From Metallyticus violacea (lineage: Eukaryota; Arthropoda; Insecta; Mantodea; Metallyticidae): 64,000 nucleotides of DNA. Below the pieces are notes generated by a model, which saw only the letters and a program-made list of their open reading frames with translations, made no database searches and was not told where the DNA came from. The first letter of the stretch is position 1, and the number at the start of each line of letters is the position of its first letter. Shown here in pieces: positions 1 to 12,582 of this stretch. The position numbers were made by a program, and so were the translations under genes. The stretch is taken from positions 37,846,501-37,910,500 of the forward strand of contig CM060840.1 of the NCBI GenBank assembly GCA_030762175.1. The letters run 5' to 3'.

Positions 1-2112
1 AATGGTATTTAGTGTACAAAATATTAATTAAACTGAAGGAGAATTGTCAAAACATTAAAAATTCAATAGGGTCTCTCTTTTAATGCAGAGTTCAAGCTAT
101 AGATCATTCCCCTCCCGTAAAGTTGACAAGATTGATTGGCACAAAATACTAAGAGATAATTTTTAAAAACTGGACTTGATCACACGAGTATATTCACTTT
201 TGTTGAATACGCACTCCAAGGACACATATAGGACCATGTGTAAGTTACGGGTTTAAGCTTAGCCTCAAAAAGGGTACTGAAACGCTCTCAAAACTAATTA
301 AAAATATAATTACTCAGATATGAATGCTTTGCTTTTGCACAATGAAAGACGTATTTTCATTACATCCTATAATATGTTGCTGTTAAATTAATAAAAACAA
401 TTAGAAGTACAAGAAATAAAATGGTGTTTATTCAAGCCACTTTTCATATAGACTTGTCCGAGAGCGCTGAAGATGAAGTAAATCAAATTGGGTCAATATC
501 ATACCTCTAGTCTTACGTACTAAAATGCAACAATTCTTTCACATTAAGTTTGTCACCAACACCTTTTACATATTCACAAATTAATCTTTGCAAGCCTTTC
601 ATTCTTTAAAACACATTTAAAGATTATCACAAGAGATTGATGAACATTTCTGGAGTCCACTTATAGACTCAATATAGCTGTATATTGTTTACTTATTTAG
701 CTTTACATTAAAAATACACACCTCTAAACTAAAACAAAGGATATTTTTATGGGTGTCCGCCATGTAATCGTATTGTAATTAGTTTTCATTTTCAACCGTT
801 ATCTTTGTTCCCTGCAGTCATTTGATGTTGATAATGAATGTTGCTAACGTGTAATGAATTGTGAAACAAAGGTCGTCAAAACCAGCGCAAATGCGTTTTA
901 TTTTTGTTTTTTTGGCTGGAGTTTAACCATCATTTTCTGAATGTGATCAATTGGCTGAAAATCTGGTGAGTGTTTATTGGTAGCTGCTGTAACCGATAAT
1001 CAATATTGAATCTCTTTAATTAATTTTCCTCTTAGTTTTATTTCAACTGCCGATACAGTTCTCATTTTTGAAATAACTTGTTTTGCCTGGAGCACCAACA
1101 CTTAAAAATGCTCTTGCGCTACAGCAATTCAACCCCCTCAATCTGTCAAAGGGAATGTGATGGGAAAAGCCGTACTGTTGGGGTGTGTAGCTATTTCTAT
1201 ATTGCATATATGATGTCGCAAGATCATGCTATGATACCACCCTAAATGCCACTTACTAATGCCTCCACTACTACTATATCAAGTCACAAATTCTAAAGAA
1301 CTTAAAATCAGATGCGTAAATTAATTCGAAATCTAATTCAGGTATTGCTTTGGAATTAGACCTCCCAAAATACTCACTCTACAGTAACTCATTATTCACA
1401 ATGTAGGCCACAATTGCATTATATCGAATGGTCAAAATATATCGCCTAAGTTTAGAGGTACTATAGACACTAGATTCGAGAGAATATCTAGTACAAGATT
1501 AATATAGTAGTTTGTTATTGATATGGGCACCACGATATCTCAGAGTACAATAATGTATTAATTTTATTTCTTTTATAGACTAGCAAGTTATTTTTAAATA
1601 AACGATGTCTTGGGAATTCTACTGAATGAAGGAAATACTCTTATTTTCCACATGCCTATGATACTTCTAATTCTATCTTGCGGTACTAAAAACTATATAT
1701 CTTCCCATTAAGCAGCCTATCCAAACTTCCATACGACTCTCTGCATGATTATCTTAAAAGAATAAATTAATGTTTGACTTGAAATTTTTAAATGAAAATT
1801 ACTCCTTAGACATCCTGCTACATCGTAATTAACGATGCTCGTAAATTAGGTATTTAAATTTGAATGTAGATTTTGAACTGAAAATGATATTTTAACATAA
1901 ATTATTTAAAGTAGATTGCTTCATATAAGTGTAATATTTTGTTTAAATATAACACCCGAAATGAACTTTATAGTTAGAAATTTATTCATGAAAAACGAGA
2001 ATAAACAAGATTCAACAGTTGTCTACAGGAAGAAACGCAACTATAATTTCAAAGTTCAAAATCAGAACTTCCTCTATCTCTCTCTCTCTCACTCACATAC
2101 ACGTACACGCAT
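1..2112. other. AT-rich DNA, no feature recognised
   Basis: Stops are dense in all six frames. I see no repeat array, no tRNA-like boxes and no transposon protein motif. Probably intergenic or intronic sequence. Confidence 0.6.
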
Positions 2113-2405
2113 GTCGGTCCTGGTGATGTAGTGGTAACCATACTTGGCCTCCTAAACTCCGAGTTCGATCACGGCCAGCACCATTTTTTCAGGCGTAAAA
2201 ATGCTAAGTATGGCTTACCTCGGAAGGAAAGTAAAGCCGTGAGTCTCGTGTTGTACATTTACGGCACTGAAAAGAACCTCACGCCAGAAAGAAGAGGCCT
2301 CTGAGCAAAATTTGTCGGTCGTTTCACGGCCTGATTTGAATGGGACGCTGATGAGCTGAGATGTTAGCATTCGTAAATAAACCAAATAAAAAAAAATAAA
2401 TAAAA
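2113..2405 (+). repeat. SINE-A copy 1 (tRNA-derived, sense)
   Basis: The copy begins with a tRNA-like head: gtcctggtgatgtagtgg gives box A, and gttcgatcacg is a slightly decayed box B. A ~200-bp body shared with five other copies in this window follows, including the blocks aagtatggcttacctcgg and gaatgggacgctgatgagct. The 3' end is A-rich (taaataaaccaaataaa and more). This arrangement is that of a RNA polymerase III transcribed SINE. No clean TSD is visible. Short open frames over it, including the recurring peptide THGFTFLP on the other strand, are artefacts of the repeat. Confidence 0.85.
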
Positions 2406-2516
2406 CGCACGCACACACATGTGCTTACACGTGCAGATACAAACATAAGTACGTAAATAGACAACAAATAAACTTGCTACTCGTATTTTCATGTTGTATA
2501 GCACGAGTACTATCAC

Positions 2517-2517
<1 letters not shown>

Positions 2518-2561
<44 letters not shown>
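2518..2561. repeat. (ATT)n microsatellite
   Basis: About 14 uninterrupted triplets, 44 bp. Open frames reading poly-isoleucine across it are not genes. Confidence 0.95.
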
Positions 2562-2562
<1 letters not shown>

Positions 2563-3519
2563 AAATGTGGAAAGTAAATATACAGCAAACAATGCAAATT
2601 TCATCATAGTTCATACTAAAATTAATAACAAAACAGACGAGAAATGCGGGAAAAACAGCATTTGTTTGATTGTTTGTTTATTGGTCATGAGTGATTGAAA
2701 CAAGACCGCCCGACGTTTGAAGAAATTGCCACGTTCATACTCATAAATTAAGGCAATAAAGAGAGCGATCTTCTTTGATAGTGTCACTATGCTGGCATAA
2801 TATGAGCTATTGTATCTCGATCTAGCACTTAAAGTTTCAAATGGTATGTTCATATCAACTCCAGGTATCACACTCAAGAACAATTAATCAATAATAATCA
2901 GTATAAATATTTAAAAAAAACCGGGACACGAGGACATAATTTTAAATAGATATGGTCGCCTATTAGTAAAGTCCAGATTTATGATTTTTTTTTTTTTTTT
3001 TTTTGGGACGGTCAGAAAATATTCAATCTGCCTACACTTATTTTCTTATTTTTGCAATTTTCAGTCATTGTACCGTGCGATCAATGATGCTTTGTCTCGC
3101 GGCCTGGGATTATTCTTAACAGCGAGCCCCCGCTCGTTTGCCGCACCATGGAAGGAGTAGCAAGCGTGCTTGCTTAACTTTTGACCTTGCCGACTGTCGC
3201 AGTTGTAGCGGAGCTGTTCCCGAGTGTGTGTTATGTTTGTTCGTTTCTTAATTCGACAATATATATAATATATAAATGAAAAATAAAAATAAAGTAACAC
3301 TATTAACAATGTAACAAATTAACAGTAATAATAAAAGTATATTATATCTCTCTGTTTACAACGGGATTAGATGTTCTTATGCACGATTCGTATATGTTGG
3401 CTCAGTGATGAAAGGTAGGATCATTTTTTATAGCATATAGTTGATTCTGTTGCTTATGTAAATACCATTGACCCTCCCTTTTTTTTCAATGAATTAGTTG
3501 ACATGGAGCGTGATCTGCA
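2562..3519. other. No gene; GC-richer patch at 3060-3240
   Basis: Mostly AT-rich, with a T-run at 2983-3004. The patch at 3060-3240 is clearly richer in GC and CpG than its surroundings and contains the imperfect palindrome agcaagcgtgcttgct. It may be the 5' part of the transposon whose transposase relic follows, but I could not find a matching inverted terminal repeat. Confidence 0.4.
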
Positions 3520-3590
3520 TTTATTCAACAGGACTCTGCCATACTGCTAACACTGCGAATAATTCGATGAGAGCAATTAACTATGTATTT

Positions 3591-3602
3591 CCACAAGACA
3601 GA
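3591..3602 (+). repeat. 5' TSD of SINE-A copy 2
   Basis: ccacaagacaga, repeated exactly at 3872-3883 on the other side of the SINE. A perfect 12-bp duplication. Confidence 0.9.
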
Positions 3603-3871
3603 TATTTTTTATTTATTTATTTATGGACGCTCTTTAACATCTCAGGTCATCAGCGTCCCATTCAACTCAGAGCGTGAAACTGCCGACAAATTTTGCTCAG
3701 AGGCCTCTCTTTCAGACTTGAGGTTCTTTTTCATGCCGCAAATGTACGACACGGGACCCACGGCTTTACTTCCCTTCCGAAGGAAGCCATACTTAGGTCC
3801 TGGCCGGGTTCGAACCCGCGTTTGGGGTTTAGGAGGCAAGTATGGTAACCACTACACCACCAGGACCGACC
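3603..3871 (-). repeat. SINE-A copy 2 (antisense, best tRNA head)
   Basis: The minus strand starts with a tRNA-like region (3797-3866). The first seven bases GTCCTGG and the last seven CCAGGAC are perfectly complementary, as in an acceptor stem. Box A (GTGTAGTGGTTACC) closely resembles tRNA-Val/Asp D-arms. Box B is GGGTTCGAACCC. The SINE body and a TAAATAAATAAAT-type tail follow, so the tail appears as T-rich sequence at 3603-3625 on the plus strand. A perfect 12-bp TSD brackets it. It is inserted in the transposase relic at 3520-4126. It is not a functional tRNA gene: the anticodon stem does not pair well. Confidence 0.9.
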
Positions 3872-3883
3872 CCACAAGACAGA
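3872..3883 (+). repeat. 3' TSD of SINE-A copy 2
   Basis: ccacaagacaga, identical to 3591-3602. Confidence 0.9.
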
Positions 3884-4126
3884 GTTATTATTAGAGTTTT
3901 ATTCTCCCCTCAGTCCCCCGATTTAACAGCCTGCGGTTATCATCTCTGGAGTAAATTAAAAATGTCATATACAAGAAGAACTCGCACACCAACAATAACT
4001 CAAAGATAATATTGTCAGAAAAGTGTCCGCATTTCGCAAAATGAACTACAGCAAGTGATGGATAATTCCCTAAACAGATGCCCAAAAAGTGTGGAGAATG
4101 AAGGGCATTTTCAACATTTCATTTGA

Positions 4127-4410
4127 TAATTTGGAAAGCAGAGCCTCATAAATTGATTTCTGTATTGTGTGGTTGTTTTGTTTTATTGTTTTACTGTTTT
4201 ACCCTTCCGCGAATTACCGAGACACGGCTGCCGGCTAACGAAGTGCAAGCTTGCTCAACGACAAAACACTCCGGGGGAAAATAAACTGATCGCAAGACGG
4301 TTTAATGCTTCATCGGTGAGAATAAGCAGTAACTGTTCTAACGCAGCTGTTGTAAATCATATGTTGCGGCGGATTCATTATACAGAAGAAAAAGTGTTCT
4401 ATGTGTAATA
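4127..4410. other. GC-richer segment of unknown nature
   Basis: Directly follows the transposase relic. It has many CpGs (around 4205-4380) and an open frame from 4169 to 4408 that I do not recognise. It could be the 3' non-coding end of the same DNA transposon. No inverted repeat with the 3060-3240 patch was found by eye. Confidence 0.3.
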
Positions 4411-5849
4411 ATGTGTTCATTTTTAGGAAGATCTTCATAAAATATTTAAATTTAGTAAGTAGTTCGCTAAAGCAGTTTTTACTGTGGATGAGCGATATTC
4501 TTTCCTTATCTCAGTTTGTATTGCTGAGTGGCATTTAAAGTACGGCATGGTTCCGATTACAAACATTAAACAAATTGCAATTATAAGGAATAAGAAAAAT
4601 CTTTCAAATGCCGCTCGTTCACAATAAAAACAAACTACTATACCTGTTCGCCATCGTAAATTTTACTGAAGTGTCTACTTACAAATTTATTGGAATTTCT
4701 GTCGGCATCCTCAACAAGGGATAAGCTCTCCATTTATAATCTACACATATTTAATACAATAATGTTGAGAAATAAAGTCACTTTTTTAGAAGTCTTGAGT
4801 ATTTTATCATATATTTATAGATAATATTGATCTTTAAATCTTTTGAATAATTATTTAAATCATTTTCATATTATACAAAAATTACACACAACTTTGGGCT
4901 AGTATTTAAAACAATTATTTTCCAAATTATTTAACTACCATTGCGTTTAAATTAATTTTGTTACCAGTAGTAATGCTTTTTATGACATATATTACGTATT
5001 TAAATGACTGCCTGTTTGTATCTTTTTAATGTCTGAACGTTCGATCTCTAGGCCTTAGTCAAAAAAGGACAAGTATTTATTTTGGCAAAAGGGAAACTGC
5101 ACCTACATCGTATCTCCAGATTAACTATTTTACACAACTGGCACCATTAACTATATACCTAATAACTTAGGTATACTTCCGCTATATACATACATACTTC
5201 ATTATTTCATATTGAATAGTCCAAACTGTAAAATTGGGTTCTTTTTCAATTGATAAGTGAACTTATCTACACTTTCTTTCTTTCTTTCTTTCTTTTTTAT
5301 CTTCCTTTTGCAATATAGGGTGAAGAATTTATAGTTTCGCGGCCATTTTCCTCCTAAACAAAGTGCATAATCGAAAAAAAACTTCATATAAAAAGTTCAT
5401 AAAGGCATATAAAATAGCCACTTTACCTCGTTCTTTGAAATGCCATTTCCAAGGTCAAACTACTTTTTTCAAGGGAATGGTTAATTTTCTTTCTCGGGAA
5501 TGGAAATTAAAGATATACACTGTATGTACACATTATATGTATATTGTACTCTGGATTTTTACTGGTTCCCTCCTTTTCTCCTTATATTGAAAAAGGACTC
5601 ATGGCCTTAACCCTAGCCAGGATAAATAAGCAAACAAATAAATAAATAACTTTTCATGTACCAACTGATTATACTACTATAGTTTTCTGCTTTTTTTATT
5701 TCGCAGAAAACTATAAATACTTTATCCAATGATTGCTAGGCTATTAAGCTATTACTCAAGTTTTTTATGGTAGGATGATGATCCTATTAATGTGAATTTC
5801 ACGCCATTCGGGGATTCGAATAAGAAGTGGATAATGTAACATTGAGTAA
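4411..5849. other. AT-rich DNA with a (CTTT)n tract
   Basis: No coding signal. A short (CTTT)n tract lies at about 5272-5298. The rest shows nothing I can name. Confidence 0.5.
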
Positions 5850-6240
5850 ATGAATTTGTGGAGTGGCTCAGAATTAGCTTTCGGGAGGTCGCTGGTACAA
5901 AGTCCATCCTTAAATTGTTTTTTTCCGAAGTCTCATCTGATCGCTAAGGCAAACGCTGCAGTGTATCTTTACCTTCCAGGAATACTCCACCCTTTCAATT
6001 CGTATCATTACATTCTGTTACAGAGTCGAAAGTGCCAAGGCGAGGTGGGCAAGCAAGTTGCGATAGTGATTTGCGCTATGTAAAGATTTCTGTCTAGGCG
6101 TATGGTATGGAAGAGGAACTTTTGGGGAGTTCTATGTCCACGCAATCACCATCACCTTGCCCCAGTAGGTGTCTTCATAGGCACAAATGGCCAGCCGTAA
6201 GCGTGGCTGAAGTACCGAAATATCTTCCTCCTTCCCAAAA
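5850..6240 (+). repeat. Possible third tRNA-derived SINE type
   Basis: gtggctcagaattagctttc followed by gggaggtcgctggtacaaag resembles box A and a decayed box B of a tRNA head. About 300 bp of moderately GC-rich, non-coding sequence follows. No second copy in this window confirms it, so it is only a suggestion. Confidence 0.3.
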
Positions 6241-7931
6241 ATTGCAACCTAGTCCAATGTGCGTTGATTTATTGTTGTTATTTTAACTTAATTCATGAAA
6301 AGAAAGGCAGGTATTAAAAGCACATGAAGGAGAAATAGGCTGTTTAATGGTGACCAATCACCATTAAAAAAAGAAGAGAGTTAGTTCACCACATGCAGAA
6401 AGCAGTTTACAGCTCAAAGGGCCAACTGCGGGAGAATCTCACGCAGGATGTAGGCCTCGACTGAGGAGTCTACATTGACCAGATGGAGTCCCCACTGCAT
6501 TTGGAGACAGAAGGCCAGAAAGCATGAAAGTAATAAAATGTGGTATCCTGTTAAATAATTTGATATAACATTTTTGTAATAAAAATCATAATTACCTCAT
6601 TTCTTTAGAAAAAAGACAGTTGTATCGAAGAGCAGCTGCCCGAAGCGAAGAGCTCTGCTGTGTCTCTTTCAAGAGCTTTATTATTTTTTTATTTTGTAAC
6701 TTGTATGGAAGTTACCTTTTTCAGAATACAAGAACATTTACTAAGCAGACTGCTCATTAGTGACAGAAGGGGAGTCTACAAGTTGTTGCCTCTATTCTGT
6801 GCATGCAATGGAGTGTAGTACATCTGTTTGCGTAAGGAGCAAGGTAGACATCATTAAAACTTCGCTTTTCGCTGTTTTCCTACTTTTCTCTTTTTCAGAA
6901 TGCATAACTTGCTACGTTATACAGCAAGTATCTCGTTGGAGTGGCTACATTTTTTTTATTCATGAAATCTTTTCTGAAGCAAGCAATGGAAACCATCATT
7001 GATTCAAAACATTGTGAATAGCTAGATTTATACTCATAAATCTAAAGGGATTAAATGTTTTTAAAATTCATAAAAATAGACATTTTGCATGTTTTATATA
7101 TACTGTTTCATTTTAACCTCACAGAATACAGTAACTAATAAAACAGCAAAAAATTTTATTTAAGTTTCACCAGAGAGGGATCTAAGAGGGGTTAATGGTT
7201 GCTCTTTGAAACACAGAGAAGTATGAAAAAATGCCTCAAATAAATGCCCAAATTTTACTGGTACGTATTTGACTATTTAAAACCCCGTTACATCTCTACC
7301 TTACCATGATATCAGTCAGTGAACACCATTTCAAACAACCGTAATCTGGGCTTTTCAGACAGGCTTGAAAAAATAGCTCCACAAGTATCCTCGCAAGGCA
7401 CACAAATTTCTCAAGGTTACAGGGAATCAAAATAGTACCTCTAAATCAAAATTCATCGTCGCTACTGGAATAGTTGACGGTCACAACAATCACCAAAGTG
7501 GAAAGGAAGAAATTTACTTTTATTTTTTCAAAATGTAAATTATTTTGCATCTCCAGTCATTGTCATAAATCATGGTTTTTATATGTGTTCACTATTTTGT
7601 TCTTTACAGGTAACCACTTCTCTTCAATGCTGCATTCAATAATTTTTTATTTCGTCTTCTTGATAATCTTCAAAGGTGCTTGCGCAGGATTCCTCAATTA
7701 GGTTTGCTCAGGAACATTTTTCCCTTCGGAAGATTCCATAACCAACAATTGCTGGTTAATATGTCAATGTCTTTAAAGAACTTTGGGACAGCTTATTAAT
7801 CAATTTTGTATTCGAAACCCTCGATGAAAAACTGCATCCATAAAAAAATGAATGTACCTGATACAAGTTGCCGAGACAACCATTCTTTCCACAAATAGAA
7901 AGTATATAACATTAAAATGTGTAACTCAATC
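6241..7931. other. AT-rich DNA, no feature recognised
   Basis: Only short open frames. No repeat family or protein motif recognised. Confidence 0.5.
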
Positions 7932-8213
7932 ACATCTATCACAAGTAAACTTATTGTTATGTTGATGCAATAAACCAACTGTGTAATAAGCCAGTGCCAG
8001 AAGTTTTAAGATGGTGTAGAAAATGAAAATAATACGTGCATTTAAAGATGCCTCTTATTTTTGGAAGCCCTTACATCTATCACAAGTAAACTTATTGTTA
8101 TGTTGATGCAATAAACCAACTGTGTAATAAGCCAGTGCCAGAAGTTTTAAGATGGTGTAGAAAATGAAAATAATACGTGCATTTAAAGATGCCTCTTATT
8201 TTTGGAAGCCCTT
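7932..8213 (+). repeat. Perfect tandem duplication, 2 x 141 bp
   Basis: Unit 1 (7932-8072) and unit 2 (8073-8213) are identical by eye over their whole length, both starting acatctatcacaagtaaac and ending tttttggaagccctt. The four bases acat recur just after unit 2, so four bases of homology lie at the junctions. The complete identity implies a recent duplication or an assembly artefact. Confidence 0.95.
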
Positions 8214-8643
8214 ACATTTCTCTTATTGTTGTTTCCTCTGTTTTTTTAAATTTATTTTTCATTTCACAACGGGTGGAGGCGAGTCCCATATTTAATTTTC
8301 ATTTTACATTCACTATTTTCTTCTGTGCTAAAATTAGGATTAACTTTTGTATTACTACCGTATTTATCTCATTATAAAACAAGTATTGTTTTAAATAGTG
8401 TTTTAAGTGAAGGATATTTATTCCCAATGACTAAACTTATCAAATTACTTGCATATATCATCTATGATAAATAGAAAATCTTTCATAAGCTCTCACCTCT
8501 TGAAAGATTTTGTTATCGCCTGAATTTTTTATTTTTTTACTCTCAATTTAAAATGCATTCTTCGTGTATTCATATGATCTAAATGAATATACGAGAAATG
8601 TCGTTGATGAATTTTAATATGATAAATATTTCTATGATGCACT

Positions 8644-8644
<1 letters not shown>

Positions 8645-8680
<36 letters not shown>
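8645..8680. repeat. (AAT)n microsatellite
   Basis: About 12 triplets without interruption. Confidence 0.95.
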
Positions 8681-8758
8681 GTTTATGAAGCCGCCCTAAT
8701 GCGATACTATGGGTACTACAATGAAAATCGATTCTGGTACTCTACTGGTAACCATTAT

Positions 8759-8842
8759 TGGCCGTTTCACGCTTTGAATTGAATGGGACACTGATGACCT
8801 GAGATGTTAAAGAACGTCCGTAGATTAACTATTAAATGAGGA
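8759..8842 (+). repeat. SINE-A copy 3, 3' fragment
   Basis: Matches the 3' part of SINE-A (ggccgtttcacgctttgaat, then gaatgggacactgatgacct and gagatgttaaagaacgtccg). The head and most of the body are missing, although ggtaacca just upstream recalls box A. It lies between two (AAT)n arrays, one probably grown from its A-rich tail. Confidence 0.8.
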
Positions 8843-8848
8843 TGATGC

Positions 8849-8891
<43 letters not shown>
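8849..8891. repeat. (AAT)n microsatellite
   Basis: About 14 triplets following the SINE-A fragment tail. Confidence 0.95.
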
Positions 8892-11800
8892 CTAAAGTAA
8901 ACGTGTAATCGTTTTTAAAACCAATGATATTTAAAAGAAAATCAGCAAGGATATCTGGTTTCTTTATCAAAATTACTAGAACTCATTGTTGCAACAGAGC
9001 TACTTTGAGTATAAATATCCGCTAGAATGATATAGATTTAAATTAAAACCCCAACCGACTTCCCGGATATCAAAAAATGCAGTGAAAACAGTACGCTTAG
9101 AACTGCGAATGATTTAGTGCTGACAGCAGGATTTATTGGCTTACCTATGCCGAACAAATTAAGGTTACGTGGTAACAGAAACATTGAAATCGGTGATGTA
9201 TCAGCGGTGTATATCAAAACAATTGCTGGACAAATCTCGGAAGGCAGCCAGTTCAAAAAACAAAGAATCGTTAAATCCTCGTGACATAAATATAGCATTT
9301 GCTTCTGCCAGGATGCGGACATAAATTAGGTGCTGCTGTGTTCAAATACATGGTATTTGCCGATAACTGTGAGTGATTGGCAAATGTAGGATAGAAGAGA
9401 GAAGGGGAATATTTGGGTGGCTAAATATGGGGGAAGGGGTGCAGGATGCGGGTTCAGATAACGGACTGACTCACGCCCTTCAAAACCTCTTCCTTACCAT
9501 TAAATTGGAATGGGCAAGATAAGCAAGCAATGCCATCCGGTACGATGGGCGCTACACGAGACAAACAGAATTTCATCCCCTCCGCAATTTGCAACGGTAT
9601 ATTTGGAAGAAGCCAATTCTCTAGCTGAAATAAACTTTATTCCGGCTTTTTAATACTTAAAATTAAGAGTTCTGGACGAATAATGTCAATTTTCTAAAAC
9701 TGCAGCTACCAACTTAAACACGGATTTCTATCTCCTACCTATCCTCCTATCCTTTCTTTTAGTTATATCGAGCATCGACATTGCTAAGCTGTAACAATCC
9801 CATTTTTGTTATCTATGGTCTATTACATATCTGTTGTACACGTTTTATATTTTTCATGAATATACACATTATTTGCACTTTTCTTCTAAATTTTAAGTTT
9901 CTCCGCTGTTCCAAATTATGGCAATTAATGGTGTTCCAAAAGTTGGTATAGAAATGCAGCATACATATTCCAAAGTATGCTAAGATAATAAATAACTTAA
10001 TAGCTCCTACATAACCTTAAAATGTACTAAATATTTCACAATAAAGGTGATAGAATCCCAATAGCACTCTCAACAATCGAATAGTTAGCAAAAGTATCTT
10101 TTATTTAACTTGCTTCAAGTACATAGTCTTTGCTTTCAGCTAACATTAGCACATAACACCCATTATTCGTACTGCATCTTTACACAGTGGATAATCCGAG
10201 ACGTGGTTACATGTTTGATTCGAAACTTAAACAGGTAAAAACAATTAGCAGCCGTAATACTTCTATTTTATCTTTCCTGAACTACAACTGTAACAATAAA
10301 ATAACACGCATCTGTCAGATGTTGCATCTTTGACTTTCTTCTCCCTCTTTATTGGATTAATGGTTGCTGGGCTCCTACTAGAACATCACTGCTAGTTGTA
10401 CTTGATTTCTGTTCCTATAGAGCTCTGATAAAGATTGTGGTTTAATGTCCTACGGGACACAGCACACTATACTTATGCTTGTGGGTTCGATAGCAAGCTG
10501 GGCACTTAAGTAGTTTTCTTTGATTAAGAAAGCTCCTTGCCATGTCCAAAGACTGTTATATGTAATACGTGCTTTTTATATCGGTTATTAAATAACTAGT
10601 TCGTCGATTTTCAGGACTTAAGTACATGTACCTAGTTGTACATAGCATATATAATATATTTCTAAATATACCAGAAAACGAGAACTACGTTAAGTGCCGC
10701 AAAGTTTCAAAATGCATTATTAATGCTGTACATACATATTACAATATAGTGACACTTATCCCTGTATGCATGATAATCCTTCTCATTGTATTAATTTCCT
10801 TAGAGTGGGTTTATGAATCGTGCTACAAAATACAAAAGTGCATTTTCTAAGAAAAATCGAAAAATAAATAAGTAAATAAATAGATCATATATTGTACTCA
10901 TATAACACCCTTACTAATGATAATTAGGTTTATGAACTGCTAATGAAGTAAATTTTAAGTTGTTAGTTTTATGTAATAATTACATTAAAAGCCTATATAT
11001 ATCCACTCTTTTTGAAAATCTTTTATGAATACATTTATATTAGAATATTGAAATTTTGATGATGATGGCAATAATGGGGAAATCAAAGTATGGTGATTTG
11101 CTTCATTTACTGAATTGGTAATTATTGTGTATTTTTTCTGGATTTATACCATAAATTAATGCATTATCATTAATTTATTATTAATAAGCAACTTCTATTG
11201 AGCAATTATGACGTAGCGTAGTTCATTGTGTTTATTATGATTGCTGACAATTGGAAACATAAATTTTGAAAATGTTAATGCATTTATCTGTAAGATAAAA
11301 CCATGTAAATAAGAATGTAATGCATTTTGATAACGGAAAGAATACAAAGAATAGCATTTAAATCTACCTTTTTTCCAAAAAGTCTTTATAGTGTGCACTA
11401 TTAGGGAGAAGAAAGAAAAACATAAATGCATTTATTTTTACTGTAAAATGCAAAAAGTGTAGTAAATACACCTGTATTATTTATCAAATATCTTAAAAAT
11501 AATTGCTAAACTTAATGAAGATAACTGTTTTATGCGAGAAAAAAACGCAAAAAATAGTTTGTTTTGAGGACCTAAAATCGCCAATTGTTTGGAACATTTG
11601 CTAAAATCAAGACACATTAAAAAACGAATGTTTGGGAAACTTTATCAGCACAGATCCAAGATCAGATGAAATCAAGTTCACTCCTTGTTAGATATGGATC
11701 GCGTAGGAGAAAATGCACAAATCAAAAGAGAGCGGAAAAAGCTGGGGAATAACGTAATTATTGCCTCTTAATATCATATCATAATCCTTCATTTAATAAT

Positions 11801-12580
11801 TCGAAATCTCATAAGTAAAATACATTTTTCACCAGTTACCCTTGTAATTTTATAATTTTACACGTTTCTCATTAAATTCAGAGATTTTAGCATTGGGCCT
11901 AATTACTTCTTTATGTAGGTTCCAAAATATTACAACATAGATTTTTTTTAATTAAGTGGAATATCGACGCCTTAGAAATATCCATATATCATTGGAAAAT
12001 CTACATCAACATGAAAGTTCTCCTCATAAAACTTACAAAGATGTTAGAACTGAATTTGGAAAATATTTACCCATGCAGTTACCAGCTGTTAACGATTTAA
12101 CATTATAAGTGCTAACCTATGATTTACTATGATGTCCCAATACACTAATAACGATAATGTAACTATAGTCTTAAGTATTATCGATATTTATCGTATTTGG
12201 ATAATGTATAAACATTAATTTTCATTATGTTTGTAAATCCTCCTTAATATGGTGCTTAAAATGTATAAATATAACTAAATTCATCCAGCTCAACAATTAT
12301 ATAATAAAAATATTAATTTTATTTTGAAGTGTTAATTAAAATAAAAAATTGTTACAGTGAAAATTGAAGTTGATTGTTTAAAATTACATGTATTCTTTTA
12401 CAATACTGGTAATTAATATCCGTTATCGATTAGTCTCCTTTCTATACATCAACAACACTTCTACCAGACTATTGTTTACACTATCAGTTAGTGTGATATA
12501 GTAGCATAATAGCCAGGTTTATGCAAATTTTCTTTGCCCCCCCTTGAGTAGAGCGAACGAATGTTTGCTATTCCTCTTTC
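8892..12580. other. AT-rich DNA; one unrecognised open stretch at 9042-9272
   Basis: The plus-strand frame 9042-9272 is open for about 76 codons after a TAA and reads like a mixed-composition protein (for example LRLRGNRNIEIGDVSAVYIK). It has no ATG near its start and I do not recognise it. The remainder is AT-rich without visible features. Confidence 0.3.
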
Positions 12581-12582
12581 AG

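Larger units (their letters stand above)
3520..4126 (+). pseudogene. Tc1/mariner-superfamily (IS630-like) transposase relic, split by a SINE
   Basis: C-terminal part of a DDE transposase. The first piece (3520-3602) reads FIQQDSA, then after a frameshift CHTANTANNSMRAI, matching the QQD..(C)HTA motif that carries the second catalytic Asp in this superfamily. After the SINE the frame continues with FSPQSPDLTACGYHLWSKLK, the family's PxSPDLxPxxxxLWxxLK block. Then comes QNELQQVMDNSLNRC, and the end at the TGA of 4124-4126 matches the usual C-terminal helix. There is an in-frame TAA near 4007 and at least one frameshift. The SINE at 3603-3871 lies inside the coding part. The element is dead. I recognise the superfamily but not the subfamily. 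Confidence 0.8.

Noticed and set aside
3797..3866. A functional tRNA gene
   Set aside because: The acceptor and T-arm are good, but the anticodon stem does not pair and the sequence continues into the SINE body. It is the SINE head.
3583..3894. 103-codon frame
   Set aside because: It reads through SINE-A copy 2.
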